Below are positions 39,954-49,935 of a stretch of DNA of 57,815 bases, one piece after another (within the stretch, counting starts at the first letter, position 1; every line of letters begins with the position of its first letter). The DNA comes from an uncultured Prevotella sp. GTDB lineage: Bacteria > Bacteroidota > Bacteroidia > Bacteroidales > Bacteroidaceae. The notes beneath the pieces are model-generated. The model was not told the origin of the DNA. It made no database searches and saw only the letters and a program-made list of their open reading frames with translations. The position numbers were made by a program, and so were the translations under genes. The stretch lies in contig CAJOEC010000029.1 in NCBI GenBank assembly GCA_905233425.1, positions 1 through 57,815 on the forward strand. Direction: 5' to 3'.

Positions 39954-42170
39954 ATGGAAGCATTAAGATTTCAGGTTGTCGGCGAGGCATTCAAGAAGAA
40001 GCCGCTCGACGTAAAAGCACCAAGTGAGAGACCTTGCAAGTATTTTGGCAAGAGAGTTTTCAACCGTGAGAAGATGTACAAGTATCTGCCAAAGGACGTG
40101 TACGAGAAGATGATCGACGTGATGGACAATGGCGCAAGGCTCGACCGCGAGGTGGCCGACGCTGTGGCCGAAGGTATGAAGCAGTGGGCCACCGAGGAGG
40201 GCGTGACGCACTACACTCACTGGTTCCAGCCGCTGACCGAGGGCACCGCCGAGAAGCACGACTCGTTCATCGAGCACGACGGCAAGGGCGGCATGGTCGA
40301 GGAGTTCACAGGCAAGCTGCTCGTCCAACAGGAGCCTGACGCAAGCTCGTTCCCCAGTGGCGGTATCCGCTCGACCTTCGAGGCTCGCGGCTATTCGGCA
40401 TGGGACCCCACGTCGCCGGTCTTTATCATCGACGACACGCTGTGTATCCCCACAGTATTTATATCTTATAGTGGTGAGGCGCTCGACTATAAGGCTCCGC
40501 TGCTACGTGCCCTCCATGCCGTGAACGTCGCCGCCACCGACGTGTGCCACTACTTCGACCCCAGCGTGAAGAAGGTTACGTCGAACCTCGGATGGGAGCA
40601 GGAGTATTTCCTTGTCGACGAAGGGCTGTACGCCGCACGTCCCGACCTTCTGCTGACGGGTCGCACGCTGATGGGCCACGACTCAGCAAAGAACCAGCAG
40701 ATGGACGACCACTACTTCGGCTCTATCCCCGAGCGCGTGGCTGCATTCATGCGTGAGTTGGAGATTGAGGCCTTGGAGCTGGGCATCCCCTGCAAGACGC
40801 GCCACAACGAGGTGGCCCCCAACCAGTTCGAGCTGGCTCCCATCTTCGAGGAGACCAACCTCGCCGTCGACCACAACATGCTGCTGATGTCGGTGATGAA
40901 GAAGGTGGCCCGCAAGCACGGCTTCCGCGTGCTGCTCCACGAAAAGCCCTTCGCAGACATCAACGGATCTGGCAAGCACAACAACTGGAGCTTGTCGACC
41001 GACAACGGCATACTGCTCCATGCACCCGGCAAGACCGCCGAGGCCAATCTGCGCTTCGCCACCTTCATCGTTGAGACGCTGATGGGTGTCTACAAGCACA
41101 ACGGACTGCTGAAGGCCAGCATTATGAGCGCCACAAACGCCCACCGTCTGGGAGCCAACGAGGCTCCTCCCGCCATCGTCAGCTCGTTCCTCGGAAAGCA
41201 GGTCAGCGAATTGCTCGACCACATCGAGAAGGCCGACGTGGACAATATCCTCGCCATGGCCGGCAAGCAGGGCCTGAAGATGGACATCCCGGAGATTCCC
41301 GAACTGTTCATCGACAATACCGACCGCAACCGCACGTCGCCATTCGCCTTCACCGGCAACCGCTTCGAGTTCCGCGCCGTGGGCAGCGAGGCCAACTGTG
41401 CCAGTGCGATGATCACCCTCAACAGTGCCGTCGCCGAGGCTCTCGTGTCGTTCAAGAAGCGAGTAGACGCCAAGATTCCAGAATTTGAGAAGAAGCTCGC
41501 CGGCACCGGACACAGCGCCACGTTCCATGCCATCATCGACGTGCTGCGTGAGGACATCAAGACCTGCAAGCCCATACGCTTCGACGGCAACGGATACAGC
41601 GACGAGTGGGTCGTGGAGGCCGAGAAACGCGGTCTCGACGTTGAGAAATCGTGCCCGAAGATTTTCGAGCGCTACCTCGACCCGGAGAGCATCGAGATGT
41701 TCGAGAGCCTTGGAGTGATGACGAAGAAGGAGTTAGAGGCCCGCAACGAGGTGAAGTGGGAGACCTACACGAAGAAGATACAGATTGAGGCCCGCGTGCT
41801 CGGCGACCTGTCGATGAACCACATCATCCCCGTGGCCACCCGCTACCAGAGCGCCCTTCTGAAGAACGTCGACAGCGTCTCTACCGTATTCCCGCTCAAC
41901 AAGTCGGAGAAGCTGAACGCCCGCAACCTGAAGATCATCGAGGAGATTGCCGAGCGTACCAGTGCCATAGAGAAGGGCGTCGAGGAACTTGTCAATGCCC
42001 GCAAGCTGGCCAACAAGATTGAGGACGAGCACGAGAAGGCCATCGCCTACCACGACAAGGTGGAACCTTATCTCGACACCATCCGCTATGAGATTGACAA
42101 GCTGGAACTCATCGTCGACGACAGCCTCTGGCCTCTGCCGAAGTACCGCGAGCTACTATTCATAAGATAA
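39954..42170 (+). CDS. glnA: Glutamine synthetase type III
   Basis: ATP-dependent amidation of glutamate; the entry step of ammonium assimilation. 738 residues is the GSIII size (about 730), far longer than GSI or GSII. Family motifs include 'SFPSGGIRSTFEARGYSAWDP', 'KTRHNEVAPNQFELAPI', 'GSGKHNNWS' and 'FAFTGNRFEFRAVGS'. No repeat insertion is visible, unlike most other nitrogen genes here. It is monocistronic: its stop lies 23 bp from the convergent flippase stop. Its promoter has the best-preserved nitrogen element. Confidence 0.96.
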   Translation: MEALRFQVVGEAFKKKPLDVKAPSERPCKYFGKRVFNREKMYKYLPKDVYEKMIDVMDNGARLDREVADAVAEGMKQWATEEGVTHYTHWFQPLTEGTAEKHDSFIEHDGKGGMVEEFTGKLLVQQEPDASSFPSGGIRSTFEARGYSAWDPTSPVFIIDDTLCIPTVFISYSGEALDYKAPLLRALHAVNVAATDVCHYFDPSVKKVTSNLGWEQEYFLVDEGLYAARPDLLLTGRTLMGHDSAKNQQMDDHYFGSIPERVAAFMRELEIEALELGIPCKTRHNEVAPNQFELAPIFEETNLAVDHNMLLMSVMKKVARKHGFRVLLHEKPFADINGSGKHNNWSLSTDNGILLHAPGKTAEANLRFATFIVETLMGVYKHNGLLKASIMSATNAHRLGANEAPPAIVSSFLGKQVSELLDHIEKADVDNILAMAGKQGLKMDIPEIPELFIDNTDRNRTSPFAFTGNRFEFRAVGSEANCASAMITLNSAVAEALVSFKKRVDAKIPEFEKKLAGTGHSATFHAIIDVLREDIKTCKPIRFDGNGYSDEWVVEAEKRGLDVEKSCPKIFERYLDPESIEMFESLGVMTKKELEARNEVKWETYTKKIQIEARVLGDLSMNHIIPVATRYQSALLKNVDSVSTVFPLNKSEKLNARNLKIIEEIAERTSAIEKGVEELVNARKLANKIEDEHEKAIAYHDKVEPYLDTIRYEIDKLELIVDDSLWPLPKYRELLFIR

Positions 42171-42193
42171 TTGTTGGCATGGCTTTTGTCTGC

Positions 42194-43699
42194 TCAGTGG
42201 TGATTCCTGACGACAAAGGCCATGCACTCTTCCAACGTTTTTGCTTTCAGCATCTTCATTGCCGCGAGATAGAGAATTGCGGCAATGAGGATGCGTAGGC
42301 ATAAACGCAACAGCAGACTGTCAGTCCACGAGGTGAGGGCGTATGTCGTCGCCATGACGGCCACGGCCACAAGAAGGAAAGGCATGGTGTCGAGCAAGGC
42401 AGCGACGGTACCCAGAGGGTGTATGCGCCGCAGGGCGAAGTGCCAGACGGCAGTGAAGACAACGTTGAGCGTGGTGAAAGCGACGACCATGGCCATAATG
42501 CCCCATGGCGAGAGACCGAGGGTGAGCACCACCTGTAGGGCAATCATCAGCGAGACACACGTGAGGTAGAGGTCGCTGCGTCCACGGCTGATGATGAAAT
42601 TCTGGTAGAGGGTGTGCAGCGGAAGGAATGCCCCGCCTATGCACAGCGTCTGCAGCATTGGCACACAAGGTAGCCATTTCGCGCCGATGGTGAGCACAAT
42701 GAATTCCTTGGCGACGAGGGCGAGGCCGAGCATCAGGGGGAACGAGACGAAGGCCGTGAAGCGCAGCATCTTGCGGAACACCCGCTCCTGACGCTGGAAA
42801 CCCTGTGGAGAAGCAGTGGGAACGGTGGCTGAACCCTGCGGAGAAACGGCGGGAACAGTGGCTGAATCATCGGCGGCGGCTTTTGTGAGGACGGGTTGAG
42901 CCACCTGTTGCATGGTTGCCGATATGAACGAGCTGCCCATGATGTTCCATTTGTTGGCCTGCCCCCACTGTCCCACGACACCTATGGGCAGCAGTTTTCC
43001 GAAGATGAGTGTCAGCACGTTCTGGCTGACGACGTTGAGCATGTTCGTGGCGAGCATCTTCGACGAGAAGCGCAGCATGCCCCTAATCGGGCTGAAATCA
43101 ATGGGTAGGGTAGGACGCCAGCGTATGAAATACCATTTCAAGATAGTGCTCAGGCTTATGAAGATCAGCTGCTGCCATGCCAGGCTCCAGTAGCCGTAGC
43201 CGTGGAAGGCAAGCCATACGCCCGTGCATCCCGACACGATGAGGGCTACTATTGAGGTGATGGCCAGCTCGCGGTTGCGCAGTTCAATCCACAGCTTCGC
43301 GTTTGGTGCGATGCCAAGAGCCGAGGCCAGTATGCTGACAAAGGTGAGCCGTGCCACGTCCACGAGAACGGGAAGGCGGAAGAACGCGGCCAGTAGGGGG
43401 GAGGCGAAGAACAGGATGACATACATGGTCGCCCCTGCCAGAACGTTGAACCAAAAGACGGCATTGTAGTCGCGTTGTGTTGGCGACTTCATGTTTGCCA
43501 GCGCCTGTGAGAAACCTGCTGACTGCAGATAGCCGGCCAGCGTGGTGATGATGGTGAGCAGGGCAATGATTCCATAGTCGCTTTCCGACAGACAACGGGC
43601 GAGCACAATGCCGAAGAGCAGGTTGAGCACCTGTGTGGTGCCGTTGTTGAGTGCTCCCCAGGCAATGCCTTTCGCGGTCTTGTCTTTAAGGTTGTCCAT
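42194..43699 (-). CDS. Wzx-like polysaccharide flippase
   Basis: About 501 residues with 12-14 predicted membrane helices, starting 'MDNLKDKTAKGIAWGALNNGTTQ', typical of the Polysacc_synt_3/WzxC branch of the MOP exporter family. It would flip lipid-linked glycans to the periplasmic face. A cytoplasmic or periplasmic loop near residue 280 has the tandem 'SATVPAVSPQG/SATVPTASPQG' made by a 33-bp DNA duplication. Last gene of the minus-strand run from guaB; the OstA-like gene lies 40 bp upstream, separated by GTGAAGAGTGAA iterations. Confidence 0.88.
   Translation of the reverse strand: MDNLKDKTAKGIAWGALNNGTTQVLNLLFGIVLARCLSESDYGIIALLTIITTLAGYLQSAGFSQALANMKSPTQRDYNAVFWFNVLAGATMYVILFFASPLLAAFFRLPVLVDVARLTFVSILASALGIAPNAKLWIELRNRELAITSIVALIVSGCTGVWLAFHGYGYWSLAWQQLIFISLSTILKWYFIRWRPTLPIDFSPIRGMLRFSSKMLATNMLNVVSQNVLTLIFGKLLPIGVVGQWGQANKWNIMGSSFISATMQQVAQPVLTKAAADDSATVPAVSPQGSATVPTASPQGFQRQERVFRKMLRFTAFVSFPLMLGLALVAKEFIVLTIGAKWLPCVPMLQTLCIGGAFLPLHTLYQNFIISRGRSDLYLTCVSLMIALQVVLTLGLSPWGIMAMVVAFTTLNVVFTAVWHFALRRIHPLGTVAALLDTMPFLLVAVAVMATTYALTSWTDSLLLRLCLRILIAAILYLAAMKMLKAKTLEECMAFVVRNHH
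42801..42866 (-). repeat. 33-bp tandem duplication inside the flippase gene
   Basis: Two copies (42801-42833, 42834-42866) beginning CCCTGTGGAGAAGCAGTGGG and CCCTGCGGAGAAACGGCGGG; six or so differences show it is not recent. Confidence 0.75.
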
Positions 43700-43739
43700 G
43701 GATTAAGTGAAGAGTGAAGAGTGAAAAGTGAAGAATCTA

Positions 43740-45482
43740 CTACCGCTGTTTCCTGTTGCTGCTCTTCTGCGTTTTCAGCTCAGTGCCCTCTTTCTTCCCC
43801 CTCCACACGAAAATGTCCTCCTTCGACGTGGGACGCACGTAGTCGAACCACTGGAAATTCTCCAAATAGCGCTTTGCCGGCGGAATCTGTGTCATGGGGT
43901 ACATCACTCCGTCGCTCTTCGGTGTCCAGATGCGCTGCAGTTTCTTTTTCTCCATGAACATCCGCAGCTTAGTGGTCTCCATGCTCACCAGGCCTACGTA
44001 GGTGGTGTCGGCATTGTCCTCGGGGTAATAGGCTATGAGAACATTGTCCACGGCCTGTGCCTCGTGTATCTCGCCGTCGGTGAAGTAGGCGAACATCTCT
44101 TTCGACGACACCTGGTTAAACACTTCCGGCTCGCGCAGCTCCTCGATTGAGAATGCCTGGTTGATGACGTGGGCGTAGTCGATGACAGAGTCTTTCATGT
44201 ACACCTTTATCTCCTCTCCCAAGAGCTGCTGGTTCATGTTCCAGAGTATGGGGTCGGTGTAGAGTGTGAGGCACGAGTCCTTCGAGTTGTAGACCATCGA
44301 GTCGCACACGGCCTGCACGTCGCGGCGGTATGCACGCACTCGGTTGTAGCCGTGCATTATGCGGTAGATGCTGTCGGTGTCGATGTTGTATGTGAACACC
44401 TTGAACGTGTCGGCGTGCATGAACAGCGAGTCTTTCTCCGAGAAGTCCACGGCCATGGCTTTCTCGGTGCACATTGCATAGCCCGTAGAGTCGTTGTAGA
44501 ATCCGTAGTCGCAGAGCAGCATGTTGTGGTTCACCGTGTCGGTGAAGATGACGTTGCGGAATGCCTCGCTGATGCCCGAGTGCCCGTCGTGCCAAAGGCT
44601 GTCGCCTGTGAGTGTCCGTCCGCCGTTGTCGAGTATTGAGCGTTCCAGCAGTTCGGCCTCCTCGGTCTCGGTGTTGTAGTAGCCCTGCTCCGAGTATATG
44701 TGGCTGCGCCCGCTAGTGATGTCCGAGGGGCCTACGATGTGTGCCCTGTGCGATGCTGTGTTGTAGACGAGCGTGTCGGTGGTGAGTTCGAATTTCTTGT
44801 CCACCATCTTCACGTCGTCGTTGAAGAATGCGTCTTTCGTGTCGGTATGGTATTCGCCGTAGACGGATGTCAGAGTGGTGGTGTTGTCCACCAGTTCTCC
44901 GCCTGTGTCGTAGTAGCCAAGGTTCTCTATGCGGTCGAAATAGAGTTCGTCGGTGTAGAGTGTTGTGGTCTTGTTGCGCAGAACGACCTTGTCATGGCCG
45001 TCACCCGTTGGCGAAACATCACGTGAAAGAGAGTAGGGGAGATTGTTTATTGACGACTTCGTTTTTGCCTCGATGAACTTTATGTCGCCGATGTATTTTC
45101 CGTAGTCGCTGGTGAGCGAGAGGGTGTCGCCCTGCACCATACGCACATTGCCCCAAGCCTCAAAAGAGTTGGTGTCCTCGTAGAAGTTTGCGCTGTCGCA
45201 ATAGAGGTTTGCCCCGTCGTGCTCGAAGTGTACATTGCCGGTGAGCACCTTTGCGTTGCCGTTGCGGTAGCGGTCGTAGCGCAGCTCGTCGGCGTGTATG
45301 AGGTAGACGCGGTCTTTGTCTTTCTTTGGCGCTTTCGGGGCTTTTTTGGACTTTTGGGGACTTATAGGGCTTATGGGACTTATAGGACTTATAGGGCTTA
45401 TAGGACTTATATGCCCCATGAGGCCCATAGCAAAGATTGTGCAAGCCAGTAATGCCGGCAACCTACCTGATCCACCCCTCAT
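43740..45482 (-). CDS. OstA/LptA-like outer-membrane biogenesis protein
   Basis: 580 residues from the ATG at 45482, overlapping the end of the upstream SurA-like gene by about 20 bases. After a signal peptide comes 'HISPISPISPISPISPISP', a nine-base microsatellite read in frame, and a Lys-rich stretch. The body is an OstA-like_N beta-taco domain ('YLIHADELRYDRYRNGNAKVL', 'VHFEHDGANLYCDSANFYED', repeated 'GNVRMVQGDTL' patterns). Such proteins carry LPS or similar lipids across the periplasm. The neighbours (two parvulin chaperones, flippase) support an envelope-assembly operon. Confidence 0.85.
   Translation of the reverse strand: MRGGSGRLPALLACTIFAMGLMGHISPISPISPISPISPISPQKSKKAPKAPKKDKDRVYLIHADELRYDRYRNGNAKVLTGNVHFEHDGANLYCDSANFYEDTNSFEAWGNVRMVQGDTLSLTSDYGKYIGDIKFIEAKTKSSINNLPYSLSRDVSPTGDGHDKVVLRNKTTTLYTDELYFDRIENLGYYDTGGELVDNTTTLTSVYGEYHTDTKDAFFNDDVKMVDKKFELTTDTLVYNTASHRAHIVGPSDITSGRSHIYSEQGYYNTETEEAELLERSILDNGGRTLTGDSLWHDGHSGISEAFRNVIFTDTVNHNMLLCDYGFYNDSTGYAMCTEKAMAVDFSEKDSLFMHADTFKVFTYNIDTDSIYRIMHGYNRVRAYRRDVQAVCDSMVYNSKDSCLTLYTDPILWNMNQQLLGEEIKVYMKDSVIDYAHVINQAFSIEELREPEVFNQVSSKEMFAYFTDGEIHEAQAVDNVLIAYYPEDNADTTYVGLVSMETTKLRMFMEKKKLQRIWTPKSDGVMYPMTQIPPAKRYLENFQWFDYVRPTSKEDIFVWRGKKEGTELKTQKSSNRKQR
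45359..45412 (-). repeat. Coding 9-bp microsatellite in the OstA-like gene
   Basis: Six nine-base units of type GACTTATAG/GGCTTATAG, read on the minus strand as repeated Ile-Ser-Pro. Copy-number change would keep the frame. The same unit occurs seven times in noncoding DNA at 48288-48350. Confidence 0.85.
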
Positions 45483-46851
45483 ACTCAAACTGGCAGTCTT
45501 TGTACTCGTCGCCCACGCGGACGTAGGTGCTTTTTATCTTGTCCACCACCCAGTCGTGGAGCTTCTTCTCGCGCCGTTTGTCCATCACCACCTCCTTCAT
45601 CACCTGGAAATCCTCGGTGATGGTGGCCTTGTGGCCTTCGCGTCTGCTCTTCAGCTTAGCCACTACGCAGATGGTCTTCCCTCGGTTGTTTATCATGGAG
45701 AAGGCCTGTGATATCTGACCCACCTGAAGCGTGTCGACGACCCTGGCGACCTCTGGCGGCAGATCCTGCAGACGGAACCGCGATGTCTGTCCGCGTTCCG
45801 AGAGGTTGGCCATCAGTCCGCGGTTGTTGCGAGTGTCCTTGTCGTCGGAGAATACCGACACTCCGTCCTCGAATGTGAATTGGGTGCCGGTGTACAATCC
45901 CTTCAGTACCTCCGGGACCTGTCCCAGGCGAATGGCGTCGGCAATGGAATCGAGGCGCACGATAGTCTCTTGAACGGCAGAGTCGGACACTACGGGCTTG
46001 CGCAGGATGTGGCGCACCTTAATCTTGTCGCCCCGCTTGTCGATGAGTTGGATGATGTGGAATCCGAACTCCGACTCCACAACCTTCGATATGACCTTCG
46101 GGTCGTTGAGGTTGAATGCCACAGCGGCGAAAGCTGGGTCGAGCACTACACGGCCGGTGTAGTCCATCTCACCGCCCTGCCGTCGTGAGCCGGGGTCTTC
46201 GCTGTAGAGTCGTGCCAGTGTCTGGAACGATGTCTCGCCGCGGTTGATGCGGTCGGTGTATTCACGCAGTTCGTCCTTCACGCGGTTTATCTCCTGGATG
46301 GAGATCTTCGGTGTCATGGCAATTATCTGCACCTCCACCTCCGTTGGCACGAATGGAATGCTGTCCTGCGGCATGTCCTTGAAGAAGCGGCGCACCTCGG
46401 CAGGTGTCACCACGATGTCGTTGGCCAGTTTCTGCTTCATCTTCTGGATGAGCATCTGGTCGCGCAGATCGTCGTGCATGGACTGCTTTATCTGCGTGAT
46501 GCTCTGCTTGCGGTATTCCTCCAGTTTCTCGCGTGAGCCTATCTGCTCAACCATGTAGTCTATGCGGGCGTCAATCTGTGCCTGAATGTCGCTCTCGGTG
46601 ACGTCCTTGTCGATACTGTCGATGGCCGCCTGGTGGAGGAACAGCTTCTGCACGGCCAACTGTTCGGGAATGGCACAGTCGGGGTCGCCCACCCATTTCA
46701 TTCCTTCCATGGCCGCCTGGATGCGTGTCACCTCGATGTCGCTACGCAGTATGGCCTCGTCGCCAACCACCCATACCACCTCGTCGATGACCTGTGCAGG
46801 CGAAACGAGGGCCGACAAGCCGAACAATATAACAAATAATATCCTATTCAT
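45463..46851 (-). CDS. SurA-like periplasmic peptidyl-prolyl isomerase
   Basis: 462 residues with signal peptide 'MNRILFVILFGLSALVSPAQ'. The N-terminal chaperone helices ('VIDEVVWVVGDEAILRSDIE') are typical of SurA. Two parvulin domains follow, the second clear as 'FQTLARLYSEDPGSRRQGGEMDY' and 'FGFHIIQLIDKRGDKIKVRHIL'. It helps outer-membrane proteins fold. The start overlaps the preceding stop by ATGA (46848-46851), so the two chaperones are translationally coupled. Confidence 0.9.
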   Translation of the reverse strand: MNRILFVILFGLSALVSPAQVIDEVVWVVGDEAILRSDIEVTRIQAAMEGMKWVGDPDCAIPEQLAVQKLFLHQAAIDSIDKDVTESDIQAQIDARIDYMVEQIGSREKLEEYRKQSITQIKQSMHDDLRDQMLIQKMKQKLANDIVVTPAEVRRFFKDMPQDSIPFVPTEVEVQIIAMTPKISIQEINRVKDELREYTDRINRGETSFQTLARLYSEDPGSRRQGGEMDYTGRVVLDPAFAAVAFNLNDPKVISKVVESEFGFHIIQLIDKRGDKIKVRHILRKPVVSDSAVQETIVRLDSIADAIRLGQVPEVLKGLYTGTQFTFEDGVSVFSDDKDTRNNRGLMANLSERGQTSRFRLQDLPPEVARVVDTLQVGQISQAFSMINNRGKTICVVAKLKSRREGHKATITEDFQVMKEVVMDKRREKKLHDWVVDKIKSTYVRVGDEYKDCQFEYEGWIR

Positions 46852-48275
46852 TCGTGGTCATTCACAGTTTTGAGAACGGCGTCGTCGATAGTCCAGGTGT
46901 ATTTGCGTCGCAGTTCTGCCACCCATGCCTTTTCCAGTTCCTCCTGCAGGTCGGCAACCACCAGTCCGCGCACGTCAGTGTAGTCCTCTGGCGCTTTCTT
47001 CAGTATCTTCCCGTAGACGGCATCGATGGGATAGTCCTTGAGGTGCTTCACGATGGTGTCTTTCTTGAACACGATGCTGTCAATGAGAGCGTTGTCGCCC
47101 TCCTTGAATATTCCTTTCTCCACGCGGATGCGTATGACGCTGTCGGCGTTGAATGTTGTGCGCAGAGCCTCGGCCCACTTGTCGAAGGGCAGATTCTTCA
47201 CGCAGTCGGCCACGGCCTGAACGTCGGCCTGTTCCTTCACGTGGTATGCCATTCCCTTATAGCGCGGCGAATCCCACTGGTAGTTCTTCTTGTGCTTCTT
47301 GAAGTATCGGGCCAGCCCCTCCTCGTCCTTGGCGGCCTTGTCCCATACCAGTCGGTTGCTTATCTCGTAGAGCAGCAGTCCGTCGTGGTATTCCTGTATG
47401 AGGTATTTCAGCTCCTGGTCGTTCTGCGAGAGTTCTGCGGCCTTCTGTTCCATTATCTGTGCCTTTGTCAGCGTGCTGTCGGCGGCAATCATGGCGTTCA
47501 CCTTGTCCTCGGCAATATTGTCGCGTAAGTTGCGTTTCTCAATGAACTTGATGATGTCGTCGTGGTGGTACTCAAACGGTTCGAACTGTTTTCTTCCGAG
47601 CAGCTTTATGACATGGTATCCGAAGGCAGTCTGGACTACTGGCGAGATGTCTCCAGAGTCTTTCAGCGCGAACAAGGCGTCCTCAAACTCCTTGATCAGC
47701 TGTCCACGCTGCACGTATGGCAGTTCGCCTCCGGCGGATGCCGATCCGTCCTGCGACACTTTCTTTGCCAGCTCGGCAAAGTCGGCGCCGTTGAGCAGAG
47801 CCTGGTGGACGGAGTCGATGCGCACGCGCACGGCATCCCATTCCTCCTGCGGTGCCTGCTGTTTTGCCCTGAGAAGTATGTGGGCGCATTTCACCAGTCC
47901 GTCGGGGCCGATGCTTTCGGCTGTGCGGTCGTAGATTTTGCGTGCCTCCTTCTCTATGTCCTCGTCGGTGACCATCAGCGGGCGCACCTGCTGGTCGCGG
48001 TACTGTGCGAACTCGTCCTTGTACGACTGCAGCGTGTCATAGTGGGCGTCGAGGGCGGCGAAGACCTTCAGCTTGTAGTTGATGAAGAGGTCGACATAAT
48101 CTTTCACCGACTTCTTGTCGATGACTCCTTCAGAGTTGTTCTTGTTGTATGAGTATTCAAACTCGGAGCGAGGCACGCTCTGCCCGTTTACAATCATTAT
48201 TATAGGGTCAGATGCTGTCTGTGCGGTAGCGGCGGTGCTCAGCAGACAAGCCGCAAAAAGTGTCTTCAGTTTCAT
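46848..48275 (-). CDS. Parvulin-type peptidyl-prolyl isomerase (PpiC/SurA family)
   Basis: 475 residues; signal peptide 'MKLKTLFAACLLSTAATAQ'. 'DPIIMIVNGQSVPRSEFEY' begins the chaperone region and a single rotamase domain spans ~130-235 ('VKCAHILLRAKQQ', 'FAELAKKVSQDGSASAGGELPYV', 'TAFGYHVIKLLG'). The C-terminal part is helical. Together with the next gene it forms a pair of periplasmic folding factors. The gap to guaB is occupied by a nine-base microsatellite. Confidence 0.88.
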   Translation of the reverse strand: MKLKTLFAACLLSTAATAQTASDPIIMIVNGQSVPRSEFEYSYNKNNSEGVIDKKSVKDYVDLFINYKLKVFAALDAHYDTLQSYKDEFAQYRDQQVRPLMVTDEDIEKEARKIYDRTAESIGPDGLVKCAHILLRAKQQAPQEEWDAVRVRIDSVHQALLNGADFAELAKKVSQDGSASAGGELPYVQRGQLIKEFEDALFALKDSGDISPVVQTAFGYHVIKLLGRKQFEPFEYHHDDIIKFIEKRNLRDNIAEDKVNAMIAADSTLTKAQIMEQKAAELSQNDQELKYLIQEYHDGLLLYEISNRLVWDKAAKDEEGLARYFKKHKKNYQWDSPRYKGMAYHVKEQADVQAVADCVKNLPFDKWAEALRTTFNADSVIRIRVEKGIFKEGDNALIDSIVFKKDTIVKHLKDYPIDAVYGKILKKAPEDYTDVRGLVVADLQEELEKAWVAELRRKYTWTIDDAVLKTVNDHE

Positions 48276-48287
48276 TTTTTTTATTGG

Positions 48288-48350
48288 GTCTTATAGGTCT
48301 TATGGGTCTTATAGGTCTTATGGGACTTATAGGTCTTATGGGTCATATAG
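48288..48350 (-). repeat. Noncoding 9-bp microsatellite upstream of the parvulin gene
   Basis: Seven nine-base units (GTCTTATAG / GTCTTATGG / GACTTATAG) fill the 77-bp gap between guaB and the parvulin gene, 13 bases before its start codon. Confidence 0.85.
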
Positions 48351-48352
48351 GA

Positions 48353-49876
<1,524 letters not shown>

Positions 49877-49935
49877 CGCTTTTTTTTCTTCCTATTGCTT
49901 CTCTTTCTGTATAATTTCAACAGAATTAATACGAT

